DNA of 64,000 nucleotides from Kosakonia oryzendophytica (GCF_900094925.1 NZ_FMAY01000002.1:381131-445130), one strand, 5' to 3'; shown: positions 27,451 through 39,387, counted from the first letter of the stretch. Notes: generated from the letters alone by a model not told the origin. Numbers and translations are program-made.

Positions 27451-28229
27451 GTTTTCGCTTTATCGATACGCACTGCCATTTTGATTTTCCGCCCTTTACC
27501 GGAGATGAAGCCGCCAGCATTGCCCGCGCAGCCGAGGTGGGCGTTGAGCGTATTATTGTTCCGGCCATCCGTGCAGACTACTTTGCCCGCGTTTGTGATT
27601 TGGCTTCTCAGCACACCGCGCTCTACGCCGCGCTGGGGCTGCACCCGATTGTAATTGAAGCACATACGTCGGAAAGCCTTGAAAAACTGGCGCATTACCT
27701 TGCCGCAAAGCCGGAAAAGGTGGTGGCGATAGGGGAGATTGGCCTCGATCTGTACCGTGATGATCCGCAGTTTAGTCGCCAGCAGCAGTTTCTGGATGCG
27801 CAACTACAACTGGCGAAACGCTTCGATTTACCGGTGATCCTCCACTCCCGTCGTACCCATGACAAACTGGCGATGCATCTGAAAAAACAGGATCTGCCGC
27901 GCCGGGGCGTGGTGCATGGCTTTGCCGGAAGTTTACAGCAGGCGCAGCGCTTTATTGAATTGGGCTACTGCATCGGCGTGGGTGGCACCATAACCTATCC
28001 GCGCGCCAGTAAAACCCGCGACGTTATGGCGCGTTTACCGTTGTCTGCGCTGTTGCTGGAAACCGATGCCCCGGATATGCCGCTCAATGGTTTTCAGGGG
28101 CAACCTAATCGTCCGGAACAGGCGGCGCGGGTCTTTGACACACTCTGTGAACTGCGCCCGGAAGCACCCGATGTCATCGCACACGCGTTGCTGGAGAATA
28201 CGCGCCAGCTCTTTTCATTAGAGGTATAG
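27447..28229 (+). CDS. yjjV: YjjV, TatD-family metal-dependent hydrolase
   Basis: A 260-residue TIM-barrel hydrolase of the TatD DNase family. Metal ligands are visible in DTHCHFD (residues 7-13), GEIGLD, HSRR, HGF and ETDAPD. It starts with GTG overlapping the yjjU stop. Its 3' end overlaps the convergent yjjW by 12 bases. Confidence 0.94.
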   Translation: MSFRFIDTHCHFDFPPFTGDEAASIARAAEVGVERIIVPAIRADYFARVCDLASQHTALYAALGLHPIVIEAHTSESLEKLAHYLAAKPEKVVAIGEIGLDLYRDDPQFSRQQQFLDAQLQLAKRFDLPVILHSRRTHDKLAMHLKKQDLPRRGVVHGFAGSLQQAQRFIELGYCIGVGGTITYPRASKTRDVMARLPLSALLLETDAPDMPLNGFQGQPNRPEQAARVFDTLCELRPEAPDVIAHALLENTRQLFSLEV

Positions 28230-29081
28230 CGCCGGGAGCAGCACCGTTGTGACGCCACGTGCCAGCAGCGCGTCGGCAAGGGGTTCAATATCGTCGGCAG
28301 TTGCGCTGCGCCATGTTGCTGCCGTGCCGTAAACGCCGTGGCGATGAAACGCATTCAGACGTACGGGCACATTCCCTAACTGGTGGATAAACGCGGTAAG
28401 CGCATCAATGTGCGTCAGATAATCGCAGTGCTCCGGGATCAGTAGCAGGCGCAGCTCCACAAGCTTATTTTCGGCTGCCAGCAGGCGCAGACTGGTTTTT
28501 ACCTGCGTATTCTCTCGCCCGGTAAGAAAACGGTGATGCTCGTTGCTCCAGGCTTTCAGATCGATCATTGCGCCATCACACACCGGTAACAGCTTACGCC
28601 AGCCGGTTTCACTGAGCAGACCATTGCTGTCCACCAGATTTTTCAGATGGTGTAATGACGGATCCGCACGCATTGCGGTAAACAGCGCATGCAGAAACGG
28701 TAGCTGCAACGTGGCTTCGCCGCCGCTTACCGTGAGGCCTTCAATAAACAGTGCGGCGTTACGGATGTGAGCCAGTACGGCGTCCACACTCATTAGCTGC
28801 GCCATGGGCGTGGCCTGTTGTGGGCACCCATGCAGACAGGTGTCGCACTGCTGGCAAATATGCGCATGCCACTGAACCTGGCCGCCCGCCAGCGTTAATG
28901 CCTGATGTGGGCAAGTGAGCACGCATTCACCACAGTGATTACAACGCCCGATTGTCCACGGATTATGGCAGTTCTTACAGCGCATATTGCAGCCCTGTAA
29001 GAACAACGCCAGGCGGCTTCCCGGACCGTCGACGCAGGAAAAGGGGATGATCTTACTGACGAAAGCGCATCTGCTGTTCAT
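28218..29081 (-). CDS. yjjW: YjjW, radical-SAM activase for YjjI
   Basis: A 287-residue radical-SAM protein of the glycyl-radical-enzyme activating family. The SAM-cluster motif is CNMRCKNC (Cys31, Cys35, Cys38). It is followed by two ferredoxin-type clusters: [12 protein letters not shown] and [12 protein letters not shown]. The SGGEAT motif is present. It should abstract the glycine hydrogen of YjjI. Its start lies inside the end of yjjI (29-base overlap), so activase and substrate enzyme are co-translated. Both enzymes would be oxygen-sensitive, so anaerobic use is expected. Confidence 0.94.
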   Translation of the reverse strand: MNSRCAFVSKIIPFSCVDGPGSRLALFLQGCNMRCKNCHNPWTIGRCNHCGECVLTCPHQALTLAGGQVQWHAHICQQCDTCLHGCPQQATPMAQLMSVDAVLAHIRNAALFIEGLTVSGGEATLQLPFLHALFTAMRADPSLHHLKNLVDSNGLLSETGWRKLLPVCDGAMIDLKAWSNEHHRFLTGRENTQVKTSLRLLAAENKLVELRLLLIPEHCDYLTHIDALTAFIHQLGNVPVRLNAFHRHGVYGTAATWRSATADDIEPLADALLARGVTTVLLPALYL

Positions 29082-30603
29082 AGCTTATTACGCGGGGTTG
29101 TCGTTCAAGGATGTGTGTGTTGCGTGCAGCTTCTTCACCCAACCAGGTGGTATTCGTTCGTGAACCCTCGGCGCGGTATTTTTCCAGATCCGAGAGGCGG
29201 ACCATATAACCGGTGACCCGCACCAGGTCGTTGCCCTGCACATTAGCGGTGAACTCGCGCATCCCCGCTTTGAATGCGCCAAGGCACAATTGCACCAGCG
29301 CTTGTGGGTTACGCTTGATGGTCTCATCGAGCGTCAAAATGTCGCTGATACCTGCCTTGTACCATGCGTGGTGCGGCGCGACGGTCAGTAAATGTGTGAT
29401 CGGATCTGGCTCCTCGCCATACGGCAGACGCGCCCCCGGCGTAGTACCCACATCGGAGCTGATGCCGGACTGCGCATGTAACATCGCGCGTTGTCGCCAG
29501 CCATGTTTCACCGGCGTGTTTTCTACAAAATCCGCCAGTTGTTTGCTTATGCGGTAGCCAAGGGCGTTGGCTTGTTCATCTTTGCCGTAGCGTGCGCCCG
29601 GCAGGCTTTTCTCACACAGAACGTTTACCGCTTCTGCTAACCCATACATACCAAACATGGGCACAAAACGATTGGCGTCGATCAGACCCTCCCGCGCCAG
29701 GAAGCTATGCTCAAAGAAACCAGATTGCTGGTAGAGAAAGTCACAGCGGGCATCAATGATGGCGATTTGTTGACGGCAGTAGTGGGGAAGCTGGCGGCTG
29801 AAAAAATCCTCCAGCGAGTCACTGCGTTGAGCGATGACTTTCAGATTGAGCCGCACCAGTGTGCTACCGCCGCCGCCCAGAGGCAGGGAATTGTAACAAC
29901 TGACGATGCCATAACCGCCTTTTGTGAAAATATTATCATTCACCGGACCATTCGCAATATGCGGTTTGCTGCAAGTACAGATATTTTTCGCAACAGTCAG
30001 CAGCAGGTCATCAGGGGTGATTTGCGGATCATAAATAAAGGTGAGGTTGGGTGAAACCTGCTGTAGATCGGCATCCGCGCGCAAAATGGCGCGGGTAATG
30101 GGCGTGTCATATGGTCCAATATTGGCGTGCATAAACGCATCCGGCAGAGTTCTGTCGAGATAGCGCCAGAAACGTTTTATTCGGATATCGACTTCTTCTT
30201 GTGTTAGAATTCTAACATATGGTTGCAGCAGGGCATCCAGTTGCCCGAGGTAAACCGGCATGGAGGTTACCGACGGAACATGGTGATAAAGGATGGTCAA
30301 CAGCGAGAGAGCGTCATCCAGATCCTGAGCGCCTTCCAGTTCCAGCCAGGCGGAACCGTTGGCAAGGAATTTGGCGTAATCAGGCAGAACGTAGCGTGGT
30401 TTGTACGGGGCATGTCCCTCAAACATATCGCAGATAGCGCCCTCATCAAGCGCCGCACGGGCGGCTTCTGGCAGAGCAGGATAGGGCAAGCTGTTCTCCG
30501 CCTCCAGGGCGAGAAAATGGCGTTTTTGTTCCACCGTGAGCGTTGGGCTGGTGACAATCTGTTGGCAACGCGACAGTGATAAAGGATCAACAGTCTCGGA
30601 CAT
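29053..30603 (-). CDS. yjjI: YjjI, glycyl radical enzyme of unknown substrate
   Basis: A 516-residue protein of the YjjI family (DUF3029). The C-terminal glycyl-radical loop reads RVTGYMVRL, the Gly there being the probable radical site, near residue 475. Cysteines in [11 protein letters not shown] are candidates for the thiyl site. The enzyme's reaction is not known. It is divergent from the deo operon, and its 5' coding region contains the DeoR operator of deoP1, so one stretch of DNA serves as protein code and opposite-strand regulatory region. Confidence 0.92.
   Translation of the reverse strand: MSETVDPLSLSRCQQIVTSPTLTVEQKRHFLALEAENSLPYPALPEAARAALDEGAICDMFEGHAPYKPRYVLPDYAKFLANGSAWLELEGAQDLDDALSLLTILYHHVPSVTSMPVYLGQLDALLQPYVRILTQEEVDIRIKRFWRYLDRTLPDAFMHANIGPYDTPITRAILRADADLQQVSPNLTFIYDPQITPDDLLLTVAKNICTCSKPHIANGPVNDNIFTKGGYGIVSCYNSLPLGGGGSTLVRLNLKVIAQRSDSLEDFFSRQLPHYCRQQIAIIDARCDFLYQQSGFFEHSFLAREGLIDANRFVPMFGMYGLAEAVNVLCEKSLPGARYGKDEQANALGYRISKQLADFVENTPVKHGWRQRAMLHAQSGISSDVGTTPGARLPYGEEPDPITHLLTVAPHHAWYKAGISDILTLDETIKRNPQALVQLCLGAFKAGMREFTANVQGNDLVRVTGYMVRLSDLEKYRAEGSRTNTTWLGEEAARNTHILERQPRVISYEQQMRFRQ
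29923..29938 (+). promoter_or_regulatory. Candidate auxiliary DeoR operator (O-E)
   Basis: TGTGAAAATATTATCA matches the 16-base DeoR palindrome at 11 positions. It lies 279 bases upstream of O1. E. coli has a weaker third operator at about this distance, which strengthens looping. It falls inside yjjI. Confidence 0.4.
30202..30217 (+). promoter_or_regulatory. DeoR operator O1 / deoP1, inside yjjI
   Basis: TGTTAGAATTCTAACA is a perfect 16-base palindrome and the ideal DeoR site. It embeds a TAGAAT -10 element reading toward deoC. It lies within the opposite-strand yjjI gene, 638 bases before the deoC ATG and 598 bases before O2. Confidence 0.88.
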
Positions 30604-30713
30604 TATCGTTCCTCTCCTTCCTTAAGTGGTGCAGAGAGTCTAAGAAAATCGCTGTCTGTCGCTTTTGATCCCTGCCTACAGAAACGCAACCATGGTTGTT
30701 TTGAGCTTAATAA

Positions 30714-30729
30714 TTTGATGAATGTCTCA
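30714..30729 (+). promoter_or_regulatory. CRP site 2 of deoP2
   Basis: TTTGA-TGAATG-TCTCA is a weaker CRP site. Its centre is 53 bases upstream of site 1, that is about -93.5 from the expected start, as in E. coli deoP2. CytR octamer-like TTGCAA and TGCATT elements lie between the two sites (30739-30752). Confidence 0.65.
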
Positions 30730-30766
30730 TTATGGTTTTGCAAAACTGCATTCAGTTTTCATTAAC

Positions 30767-30782
30767 TGTGATGGGTGTCGAA
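30767..30782 (+). promoter_or_regulatory. CRP site 1 of deoP2
   Basis: TGTGA-TGGGTG-TCGAA resembles the well-known deoP2 CRP-1 site and is centred about 40.5 bases before the predicted start of transcription near 30815. CRP and CytR would act here together. Confidence 0.78.
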
Positions 30783-30799
30783 GTGTAATGGTGGGTTAA

Positions 30800-30815
30800 T
30801 GTTAGAATATTAACA
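30800..30815 (+). promoter_or_regulatory. DeoR operator O2 at deoP2
   Basis: TGTTAGAATATTAACA, a 16-base palindrome with one imperfect centre pair, overlaps the -10 element TAGAAT of deoP2. It lies 41 bases before the deoC ATG. Confidence 0.88.
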
Positions 30816-30855
30816 GACCCGAACAAGAAATCGGCATTACGCCGTCGGAGAGAAT

Positions 30856-31635
30856 ATGACTGATTTAACTGCAAGCAGCCTGCGTGCGTTGAAACTGATG
30901 GACCTGACAACCCTGAACGACGATGACACCAATGAAAAAGTCATCGCGCTGTGCCATCAAGCGAAAACAGCGGTAGGCAACACGGCCGCGGTTTGTATTT
31001 ACCCGCGTTTTATCCCGATTGCGCGTAAGACTCTGAACGCGCAAGGTACGCCGGATGTGCGCATCGCGACGGTCACGAACTTTCCACACGGTAATGATGA
31101 TCTTGATATCGCGCTGGCTGAAACCCGTGCAGCCATTGCTTATGGCGCTGATGAAGTTGATGTGGTGTTTCCGTACCGCGCGCTGATTGCCGGAAACGAA
31201 CAGATTGGTTTTGATCTGGTTAAGGCCTGTAAAGAGGCATGCGCAGCGGCGAACGTGTTGCTGAAAGTGATCATCGAAACCGGTGAATTGAAAGAGGAAG
31301 CGCTGATCCGTAAAGCCTCTGAAATTTCTATCAAAGCTGGTGCAGATTTCATCAAAACCTCTACCGGCAAAGTGCCGGTGAATGCCACCCCGGAAAGTGC
31401 GCGTATTATGCTGGAAGTGATCCGCGATATGGGCGTTGAGAAAACCGTCGGTTTTAAACCCGCAGGCGGCGTACGTACGGCAGAAGATGCGCAACAGTAT
31501 CTGGCGATTGCCGACGAGCTGTTTGGCGCGGATTGGGCTGATGCCCGCCACTACCGTTTTGGCGCGTCCAGCCTGCTGGCAAGCTTGCTGAAAGCGCTGG
31601 GCCACGGCGACGGTAAAAGCGCCAGTAGCTACTGA
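30856..31635 (+). CDS. deoC: DeoC, deoxyribose-phosphate aldolase
   Basis: A 259-residue class I aldolase that splits 2-deoxyribose 5-phosphate into acetaldehyde and glyceraldehyde 3-phosphate. The Schiff-base lysine is Lys167 (DFIKTSTGK) and the proton-relay lysine Lys201 (GFKPAGG), with Asp102 in DEVDVVF. It is the first gene of deoCABD, preceded by deoP2 with DeoR and CRP sites. Confidence 0.98.
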   Translation: MTDLTASSLRALKLMDLTTLNDDDTNEKVIALCHQAKTAVGNTAAVCIYPRFIPIARKTLNAQGTPDVRIATVTNFPHGNDDLDIALAETRAAIAYGADEVDVVFPYRALIAGNEQIGFDLVKACKEACAAANVLLKVIIETGELKEEALIRKASEISIKAGADFIKTSTGKVPVNATPESARIMLEVIRDMGVEKTVGFKPAGGVRTAEDAQQYLAIADELFGADWADARHYRFGASSLLASLLKALGHGDGKSASSY

Positions 31636-31640
31636 TGATT

Positions 31641-31666
31641 GCCTGATGGCGCTTCGCTTATCAGGC
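31641..31666. repeat. REP-type palindrome between deoC and deoA
   Basis: GCCTGATGGCGCTTCGCTTATCAGGC has the sequence and mismatched stem of an enterobacterial REP unit. It starts 5 bases after the deoC stop. A 3' stabiliser of the deoC message is a reasonable inference. Confidence 0.75.
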
Positions 31667-31685
31667 TGACCAAACCTGTATTTCG

Positions 31686-31707
31686 CCGGGCCGGTTCCGT
31701 GGCCCGG
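31686..31707 (+). other. GC-rich hairpin before deoA
   Basis: CCGGGCC pairs with GGCCCGG across an 8-base loop. It ends 24 bases before the deoA ATG and has no U-run, so it is more likely an RNA processing or stability element than a terminator. Confidence 0.5.
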
Positions 31708-31731
31708 TCCTCTCATTCCTCAGGGGGTACC

Positions 31732-33052
31732 ATGTTTCTCGCTCAAGAAATTATTCGAAAAAAACGCGATGGTCTCGCGCTGAGTGATGAAGAAATCCGT
31801 TTCTTTATCAACGGAATTCGCGATAACACCGTTTCCGAAGGGCAGATTGCCGCCCTCGCCATGACCATTTTCTTCCACGATATGACCATGCCGGAACGCG
31901 TGTCGCTGACCATGGCGATGCGGGATTCGGGCACCGTTCTGGATTGGAAACAGCTTGATCTCAACGGTCCGGTGGTCGACAAGCACTCCACCGGCGGTGT
32001 TGGCGACGTGACATCGTTGATGCTCGGCCCCATGGTGGCGGCCTGCGGTGGCTATATTCCGATGATCTCCGGGCGCGGCCTGGGCCATACTGGTGGCACG
32101 CTCGACAAACTGGAAGCCATTCCGGGGTTTGACATCTTCCCGGACGACCAGCGCTTCCGGGACATCATCAAAGAGGTTGGTGTAGCGATCATCGGGCAGA
32201 CCAACTCCCTTGCGCCGGCGGATAAACGTTTTTATGCCACCCGCGACATTACCGCGACGGTGGACTCTATTCCGTTGATCACGGCATCGATTCTGGCCAA
32301 AAAACTGGCAGAAAGCCTGGATGCGCTGGTCATGGATGTGAAAGTTGGCAGCGGCGCATTTATGCCGACATATGCCCTTTCCGAACAACTGGCGGAGGCG
32401 ATCGTGGGCGTAGCCAATGGCGCTGGCGTGCGAACGACTGCGCTGCTGACCGATATGAATCAGGTGCTGGCGTCCAGTGCGGGTAACGCAGTGGAAGTGC
32501 GCGAAGCCGTGCAGTTCCTGACCGGTGAATATCGCAATCCACGACTGTTTGATGTGACGATGGCGCTGTGCGTGGAGATGCTGATCTCCGGCAAACTGGC
32601 GAAAGACGATGCCGAGGCGCGGGCGAAGTTGCAGACGGTGCTGGATAACGGCAAAGCTGCGGAGGTATTTGGCCGCATGGTTGCCGCACAGAAAGGCCCG
32701 GTCGATTTCGTGGAAAATTACGCCAAATACCTGCCGACCGCGACGCTGAGCAAAGCGGTTTATGCCGAAGATGAAGGGTTTATCAGCGCCATGGATACCC
32801 GCGCGCTGGGCATGGCGGTGGTGTCGATGGGCGGCGGTCGTCGCCAGGCTACAGACAGCATCGATTACAGCGTTGGCTTTACAGAGATGGCCCGTTTGGG
32901 CGAGTGCGTGGATGGCCAGCGACCGCTGGCAGTGATTCATGCAAAAGACGAAGCAAGCTGGCAGGATGCGGCACAAGCCGTTAAAGCCGCGATTGTGATT
33001 GGCGACAGTGCGCCAAAAGAGACACCGACGGTCTATCGCCGCATCACCGAAT

Positions 33053-33054
<2 letters not shown>
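31732..33054 (+). CDS. deoA: DeoA, thymidine phosphorylase
   Basis: A 440-residue enzyme that converts thymidine and phosphate to thymine and deoxyribose 1-phosphate. The family signature [16 protein letters not shown] is at about 112-127, and KHSTGGVGD forms the phosphate loop. The start [11 protein letters not shown] at 31732 follows CAGGGGG; a longer open frame reaching back to the REP element is not homologous. Confidence 0.97.
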
Positions 33055-34329
<1,275 letters not shown>

Positions 34330-34392
34330 TGATTTTGGGCGGGATATTCCCGCCCTTGCTGCTTTAACGACAACGACATAAAGGAATTGACG

Positions 34393-35112
34393 ATGGCTAC
34401 CCCACATATTAATGCAGAAATGGGCGATTTCGCTGACGTAGTGTTGATGCCGGGCGACCCGCTGCGCGCAAAACACATTGCCGAGACGTTCCTCGAAGAC
34501 TACCGCGAAGTGAACAATGTGCGCGGCATGCTGGGTTATACCGGTACCTATAAAGGCCGCAAAATCTCCGTGATGGGCCACGGTATGGGCATTCCGTCCT
34601 GCTCTATTTATACCAAAGAGCTGATCACTGAGTTCGGTGTGAAGAAAATTATCCGCGTGGGTTCCTGCGGTGCGGTGCGTATGGACGTGAAATTGCGTGA
34701 TGTGGTGATCGGGATGGGTGCATGCACGGATTCCAAAGTGAACCGCATTCGTTTCAAAGATCATGACTTTGCCGCGATCGCTGATTTCGACATGGTGCGT
34801 AATGCCGTCGATGCAGCAAAAGCGCTGGGCGTAGATGCGCGCGTGGGCAACCTGTTTTCCGCCGATCTGTTCTACTCGCCGGACGGTGAAATGTTCGACG
34901 TGATGGAAAAATATGGCGTGCTGGGCGTAGAAATGGAAGCTGCGGGTATCTACGGCGTGGCGGCGGAGTTCGGGGCGAAAGCGCTGACTATCTGCACCGT
35001 TTCCGACCATATCCGTACTCATGAGCAGACCTCTTCTGCTGAGCGTCAGACGACCTTCAACGATATGATCAAAATTGCGCTGGAATCTGTCCTGCTGGGC
35101 GACAAGGCGTAA
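34393..35112 (+). CDS. deoD: DeoD, purine nucleoside phosphorylase
   Basis: A 239-residue hexameric phosphorylase for purine (deoxy)nucleosides. Conserved segments are [22 protein letters not shown] and the nucleobase-binding VSDHIRT with Asp204. The start [11 protein letters not shown] at 34393 has AAGGA 7 bases upstream; a TTG two codons earlier is ignored. It is the last gene of the deo operon, followed by a strong terminator. Confidence 0.98.
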   Translation: MATPHINAEMGDFADVVLMPGDPLRAKHIAETFLEDYREVNNVRGMLGYTGTYKGRKISVMGHGMGIPSCSIYTKELITEFGVKKIIRVGSCGAVRMDVKLRDVVIGMGACTDSKVNRIRFKDHDFAAIADFDMVRNAVDAAKALGVDARVGNLFSADLFYSPDGEMFDVMEKYGVLGVEMEAAGIYGVAAEFGAKALTICTVSDHIRTHEQTSSAERQTTFNDMIKIALESVLLGDKA

Positions 35113-35123
35113 GTTTCTCTTCT

Positions 35124-35148
35124 AAGGGCAGGTTCTCTGCCCTTTTTT
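35124..35148 (+). terminator. Terminator of the deo operon
   Basis: AAGGGCAG pairs with CTGCCCTT around a 5-base loop and is followed by TTTT, starting 12 bases after deoD. A classic intrinsic terminator. Confidence 0.93.
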
Positions 35149-35195
35149 ATCTCTTCACGAAACTGTTCATGCGCATTCACCACTGTCGGGGGCTG

Positions 35196-36212
35196 TTAAC
35201 GCACCGCGCTGGCAATCCACGCCGAAAGCTGGCGTAGCTCCTGTTCCTGTTCCGGGAAATCCACCAACAGTGCGTCACACTCCTGCGCCAGCATGTCCGC
35301 CCGGTACAGGCAGCCCTGTAAACGCGCAGCCAGCGCTTCCAGCGGTGCCGGGTTCAGGCTGTCGGTAAACACCTGCGTGCGAGTGATGTGGCCTTTCTCA
35401 ACGTCAAAATGCAACTCCACACCGCCCCAGCTAAAACGCTCATCCAGCAGATGGCTAAATGCGGGAGCCTGGCCAAAGTTCCACTCCCAACTGCTCTGGC
35501 GTGCGAAGGTTTCGGCGAAATTGGGCAGATCCGGCGTTTTATCCGGCGAGATAATCTCCGCGTCTACACGCTCACCGTAGTGAGCAAAAAACGCCTCTGT
35601 CACCGCGTCGCAAATTTGCTCGTGGGTAATGCCTGGCAGCAGATCCACCAGGTTCGCCACACGCCCGCGCACGGAGGTGATACCTTTGGCTTGCAGCTTT
35701 TTTTTGTCCGGATTCAGATAGTTAGCCAGACGACTGAGATCGGCATTTAACAGCAGGGTACCGTGGTGGAAACCCCTGTCTTTGGTTTCGCGGTATGCAG
35801 ATCCAGAGACCTTGCGGTCGCCTTCTGCGGTTTTGACAACCAGATCGTTGCGCCCGGAAGCCTCCGCCACGATACCAAGCGAATTCAACGCATTGAGCAC
35901 GATCGCCGTAGAGATAGTTTTATCGTATTCCGGTTTCCCGGCCATAAAGGTAAAGCAGGTATTCCCCAAATCGTGGAACACCGCACCGCCGCCGCTGCTA
36001 CGACGCGCCAGGCGCACGTTGTCTTCTTCCATGCGCCGGGTATTGCACTCTTTCCACGGGTTTTGCGCCCGCCCGATCACCACCGTATCGGCATTACGCC
36101 ACAGGAACAGCACCCGCTGCGTGGCGGGCATCTGACGGAAGATGCACTCTTCAACCGCCAGGTTGAACCAGGGATCATAAGAGTCAGAGATGAGCAGACG
36201 AAGCGTCGACAT
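35196..36212 (-). CDS. lplA: LplA, lipoate-protein ligase A
   Basis: A 338-residue ligase that activates lipoate with ATP and attaches it to the lipoyl domains of 2-oxo-acid dehydrogenases and GcvH. The N-terminal domain has [15 protein letters not shown] (lipoyl-AMP binding, about 70-84) and [19 protein letters not shown]; the C-terminal accessory domain is complete. It is the last gene of a ytjB-lplA pair on the minus strand, convergent with deoD. Confidence 0.96.
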   Translation of the reverse strand: MSTLRLLISDSYDPWFNLAVEECIFRQMPATQRVLFLWRNADTVVIGRAQNPWKECNTRRMEEDNVRLARRSSGGGAVFHDLGNTCFTFMAGKPEYDKTISTAIVLNALNSLGIVAEASGRNDLVVKTAEGDRKVSGSAYRETKDRGFHHGTLLLNADLSRLANYLNPDKKKLQAKGITSVRGRVANLVDLLPGITHEQICDAVTEAFFAHYGERVDAEIISPDKTPDLPNFAETFARQSSWEWNFGQAPAFSHLLDERFSWGGVELHFDVEKGHITRTQVFTDSLNPAPLEALAARLQGCLYRADMLAQECDALLVDFPEQEQELRQLSAWIASAVR

Positions 36213-36261
36213 AGCAGATTTCCTTTCTGTAACATTCAGTTATCTTACCGGAGGCGGACCA

Positions 36262-36906
36262 CTACTCTTTCTTTTCGGGTTCTTCTTCTTCCGGTACGGA
36301 TTTGTTCGCCGTCAGCAAGAACGGCGATTGCTGCCAGCGGGTGCGTTTACCCTGTAATAAGGTGCGCGCCAGAATCACACCAATCGCCAGCGAGAGTAGT
36401 AGCATCAGGCGCAGAATATTGGTGGTGTTATCCACCTGTTTCGCCTCGGTCGCCAGCGTGTGTGTATCCAGCGTCAGGCGCAGGTAGCCCAGAGGACCGC
36501 TTTTACCCTGAATGGGTTCGACGATCTGTTGATTAAAGTAACCGCCCGCTTTTTTGCCATCCAGCGCCAGTCGGTCGCGGACATCAATGCTTTCGCCGGA
36601 ACGTGCAACCAGATCGCCTTCGGCATCGTATACGCCCGCATCAAGGATGCGGCTCTCTTCGGTTAACTGATGCAGCACGATGCCGATGCGTTTTTCATCC
36701 GGGGTTTCGGTGCGCATCAACGGCGCGAGATTGAGCGTCACCTGGCGCGCCAGCGTTCTCGCCAGCTCTTCAAGCTGCGGGTTACGCTGGCGTTGGTGGT
36801 TTTGACTGAACCAGGACGCGCCCTGCATGAGCGCCACCAGTAACGCCAGACAGATCAGCACTGTCACTGCGCGGTGCAGTCGAAATTTAAGTTTTGCGCG
36901 AGCCAT
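36262..36906 (-). CDS. ytjB: YtjB (Smp), membrane protein
   Basis: A 214-residue inner-membrane protein with one N-terminal membrane segment (VTVLICLALLVALMQGASWF, about 14-33), a ~130-residue periplasmic sensor-like region, and a second membrane segment near 164-180. The short cytoplasmic tail is highly charged (PEEEEPEKKE). E. coli Smp is divergent from serB, as here. Function unknown; the fold resembles an isolated sensor-kinase periplasmic domain, which is inference. Confidence 0.92.
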   Translation of the reverse strand: MARAKLKFRLHRAVTVLICLALLVALMQGASWFSQNHQRQRNPQLEELARTLARQVTLNLAPLMRTETPDEKRIGIVLHQLTEESRILDAGVYDAEGDLVARSGESIDVRDRLALDGKKAGGYFNQQIVEPIQGKSGPLGYLRLTLDTHTLATEAKQVDNTTNILRLMLLLSLAIGVILARTLLQGKRTRWQQSPFLLTANKSVPEEEEPEKKE

Positions 36907-37024
36907 ATTCCACCTGTTGAAAATTTAAGGCTTAATGTTGCCAGAAGCGCTGGTTACAAGGTAGCCTCATGCGTTATTTTCCCCTCCGATGCTTTCTGGC
37001 GCGAACGTTTTTACAGGAGCTTTA

Positions 37025-37996
37025 ATGCCGAACAGTTTGACCTGGTGCGATCTGCCCGATGATGTTTCTCAGTGGCCGGGATTGCCGCTCTCTTTAAGTG
37101 GTGATGAGGTTATGCCTCTGGACTATCATGCTGGTCGTAGCGGCTGGCTTCTGTATGGGCGTCATCTGGACAAACAACGCCTGACAACCTACCAGCGTAA
37201 ACTGGGTGCCGCCATGGTGATCGTCGCGGCCTGGGATGTGGAAGATTACCAGGTGATCCGACTGGCAGGATCATTAACGCCGCGCGCTTCCCGACTGGCG
37301 CACGATGAAGGCATGGACGTTGCGCCGCTGGGGAAAATCCCGCACTTGCGCTCGCCTGGGCTGCTGGTGATGGATATGGATTCCACCGCGATCCAGATTG
37401 AGTGTATTGATGAAATCGCCAAACTGGCAGGAACGGGTGAAATGGTGGCGGAAGTCACCGAACGCGCGATGCGTGGCGAGCTGGATTTTACCGCCAGCCT
37501 GCGTAGCCGCGTGGCGACGCTGAAAGGCGCGGACGCCAATATCCTGTTGCAGGTGCGCGAAAAACTGCCGCTGATGCCGGGTCTGGTGCAACTGGTGTTG
37601 AAGCTGGAAACGCTGGGCTGGAAAGTGGCGATTGCCTCCGGCGGTTTTACTTTTTTTGCGGATTATCTGCGCGACAAACTGCGCCTGACGGCGGCAGTGG
37701 CGAACGAACTGGAGATCATGGACGGCAAATTTACCGGCCAGGTGCTGGGGGACATCGTCGATGCGCAATATAAAGCCAGAACCCTGAAACGCCTGGCGGA
37801 AGAGCACGAGATCCCAACGGCGCAGACGGTCGCAATTGGCGATGGGGCGAACGATCTGCCGATGATCAAAGCCGCCGGGTTGGGTATTGCTTTCCATGCC
37901 AAGCCAAAGGTGAATGAAAAGGCAGAAATTACCATCCGTCACGCAGATCTGATGGGCGTATTCTGTATTCTTTCCGGCAGTATCAATAAGAAATAG
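37025..37996 (+). CDS. serB: SerB, phosphoserine phosphatase
   Basis: A 323-residue HAD phosphatase catalysing the last step of serine synthesis. The nucleophile motif is DMDSTAI, motif II is ASGGFTFF, and the metal motif is GDGANDLPM. The N-terminal ~100 residues form the ACT-like domain of enterobacterial SerB. The start MPNSLTW at 37025 has AGGAG 6 bases upstream. radA follows by 8 bases. Confidence 0.97.
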   Translation: MPNSLTWCDLPDDVSQWPGLPLSLSGDEVMPLDYHAGRSGWLLYGRHLDKQRLTTYQRKLGAAMVIVAAWDVEDYQVIRLAGSLTPRASRLAHDEGMDVAPLGKIPHLRSPGLLVMDMDSTAIQIECIDEIAKLAGTGEMVAEVTERAMRGELDFTASLRSRVATLKGADANILLQVREKLPLMPGLVQLVLKLETLGWKVAIASGGFTFFADYLRDKLRLTAAVANELEIMDGKFTGQVLGDIVDAQYKARTLKRLAEEHEIPTAQTVAIGDGANDLPMIKAAGLGIAFHAKPKVNEKAEITIRHADLMGVFCILSGSINKK

Positions 37997-38004
37997 AGGT
38001 GAGT

Positions 38005-39387
38005 GTGGCGAAAGCTCCGAAACGCGCGTTTGTCTGTAATGAATGCGGTGCAGATTACCCGCGCTGGCAGGGGCAGTGCAGTGCCTGTCATGCCTGGAAC
38101 ACCATTACGGAAATACGTGTTGCTGCGTCGCCCACCGTGGCGCGCAATGAGCGTCTCGCTGGCTATGCCGGCAGTGCGGGCGTATCGAAAGTGCAAAAAC
38201 TTGCCGATATCAGCCTTGAAGAGCTGCCGCGCTTCTCTACCGGTTTTAAAGAGTTTGACCGTGTGCTCGGCGGTGGCGTTGTGCCCGGCAGCGCTATCCT
38301 GATTGGCGGAAACCCTGGCGCGGGCAAGTCCACGCTACTGTTGCAGACGTTGTGCAAACTCGCCGAACAGATGAAAACGCTGTATGTCACGGGTGAAGAG
38401 TCACTGCAACAGGTGGCGATGCGTGCTCACCGACTTGGATTACCGACGGCCAACCTGAATATGTTGTCGGAAACCAGTATTGAGCAAATCTGCATGATCG
38501 CAGAGGAAGAGCAGCCGAAACTGATGGTGATCGACTCCATTCAGGTCATGCATATGGCGGATATCCAGTCATCGCCGGGCAGTGTCGCGCAGGTGCGTGA
38601 AACAGCGGCTTACCTGACGCGGTTCGCTAAAACACGCGGCGTGGCGATTGTGATGGTCGGCCATGTGACGAAAGACGGTTCCTTGGCGGGACCGAAAGTG
38701 CTGGAGCACTGCATCGACTGTTCGGTACTGCTTGACGGTGATGCGGATTCCCGTTTCCGTACGCTGCGTAGCCACAAAAACCGTTTTGGCGCGGTTAATG
38801 AACTGGGTGTGTTCGCCATGACCGAGCAGGGGTTGCGCGAAGTGAGCAATCCCTCGGCCATTTTCCTCAGTCGTGGCGATGAGGTGACTTCCGGCAGCTC
38901 TGTAATGGTGGTGTGGGAAGGTACCCGTCCGCTATTGGTAGAGATTCAGGCGCTGGTGGATCACTCAATGATGTCAAATCCCCGGCGGGTTGCAGTAGGT
39001 CTGGAACAAAACCGTCTGGCGATCCTGCTGGCGGTGCTGCATCGTCACGGTGGGTTGCAGATGGCGGATCAGGACGTGTTTGTGAACGTTGTTGGTGGGG
39101 TGAAGGTCACCGAAACCAGTGCTGACCTTGCACTATTGCTGGCGATGGTTTCCAGTCTGCGCGACAGACCGCTGCCGCAGGATTTGGTGGTGTTTGGCGA
39201 AGTGGGGCTGGCCGGTGAGATCCGCCCGGTGCCAAGCGGCCAGGAGCGTATTTCGGAAGCCGCCAAGCATGGTTTCCGCCGCGCCATCGTTCCGGCGGCG
39301 AATGTGCCGAAAAAAGTGCCAGAAGGGATGCAGATTTTCGGTGTGAAGAAGCTGGCGGATGCGTTAAGCGTCTTTGACGACTTATAA
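38005..39387 (+). CDS. radA: RadA, branch-migration ATPase
   Basis: A 460-residue RecA-like ATPase that drives branch migration of recombination intermediates. The zinc finger uses Cys11, Cys14, Cys25 and Cys28; Walker A is GGNPGAGKST (101-110); the RadA-specific KNRFG motif and a C-terminal Lon-like domain are present. The start is GTG at 38005, after GAGGTGA; a GTG two codons earlier is a poorer match to the family. It probably shares the serB transcript. Confidence 0.97.
   Translation: MAKAPKRAFVCNECGADYPRWQGQCSACHAWNTITEIRVAASPTVARNERLAGYAGSAGVSKVQKLADISLEELPRFSTGFKEFDRVLGGGVVPGSAILIGGNPGAGKSTLLLQTLCKLAEQMKTLYVTGEESLQQVAMRAHRLGLPTANLNMLSETSIEQICMIAEEEQPKLMVIDSIQVMHMADIQSSPGSVAQVRETAAYLTRFAKTRGVAIVMVGHVTKDGSLAGPKVLEHCIDCSVLLDGDADSRFRTLRSHKNRFGAVNELGVFAMTEQGLREVSNPSAIFLSRGDEVTSGSSVMVVWEGTRPLLVEIQALVDHSMMSNPRRVAVGLEQNRLAILLAVLHRHGGLQMADQDVFVNVVGGVKVTETSADLALLLAMVSSLRDRPLPQDLVVFGEVGLAGEIRPVPSGQERISEAAKHGFRRAIVPAANVPKKVPEGMQIFGVKKLADALSVFDDL

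Noticed and set aside
31720-32976. 418-codon open frame opposite deoA
   Set aside because: Shadow of a GC-rich conserved gene; no independent coding evidence.
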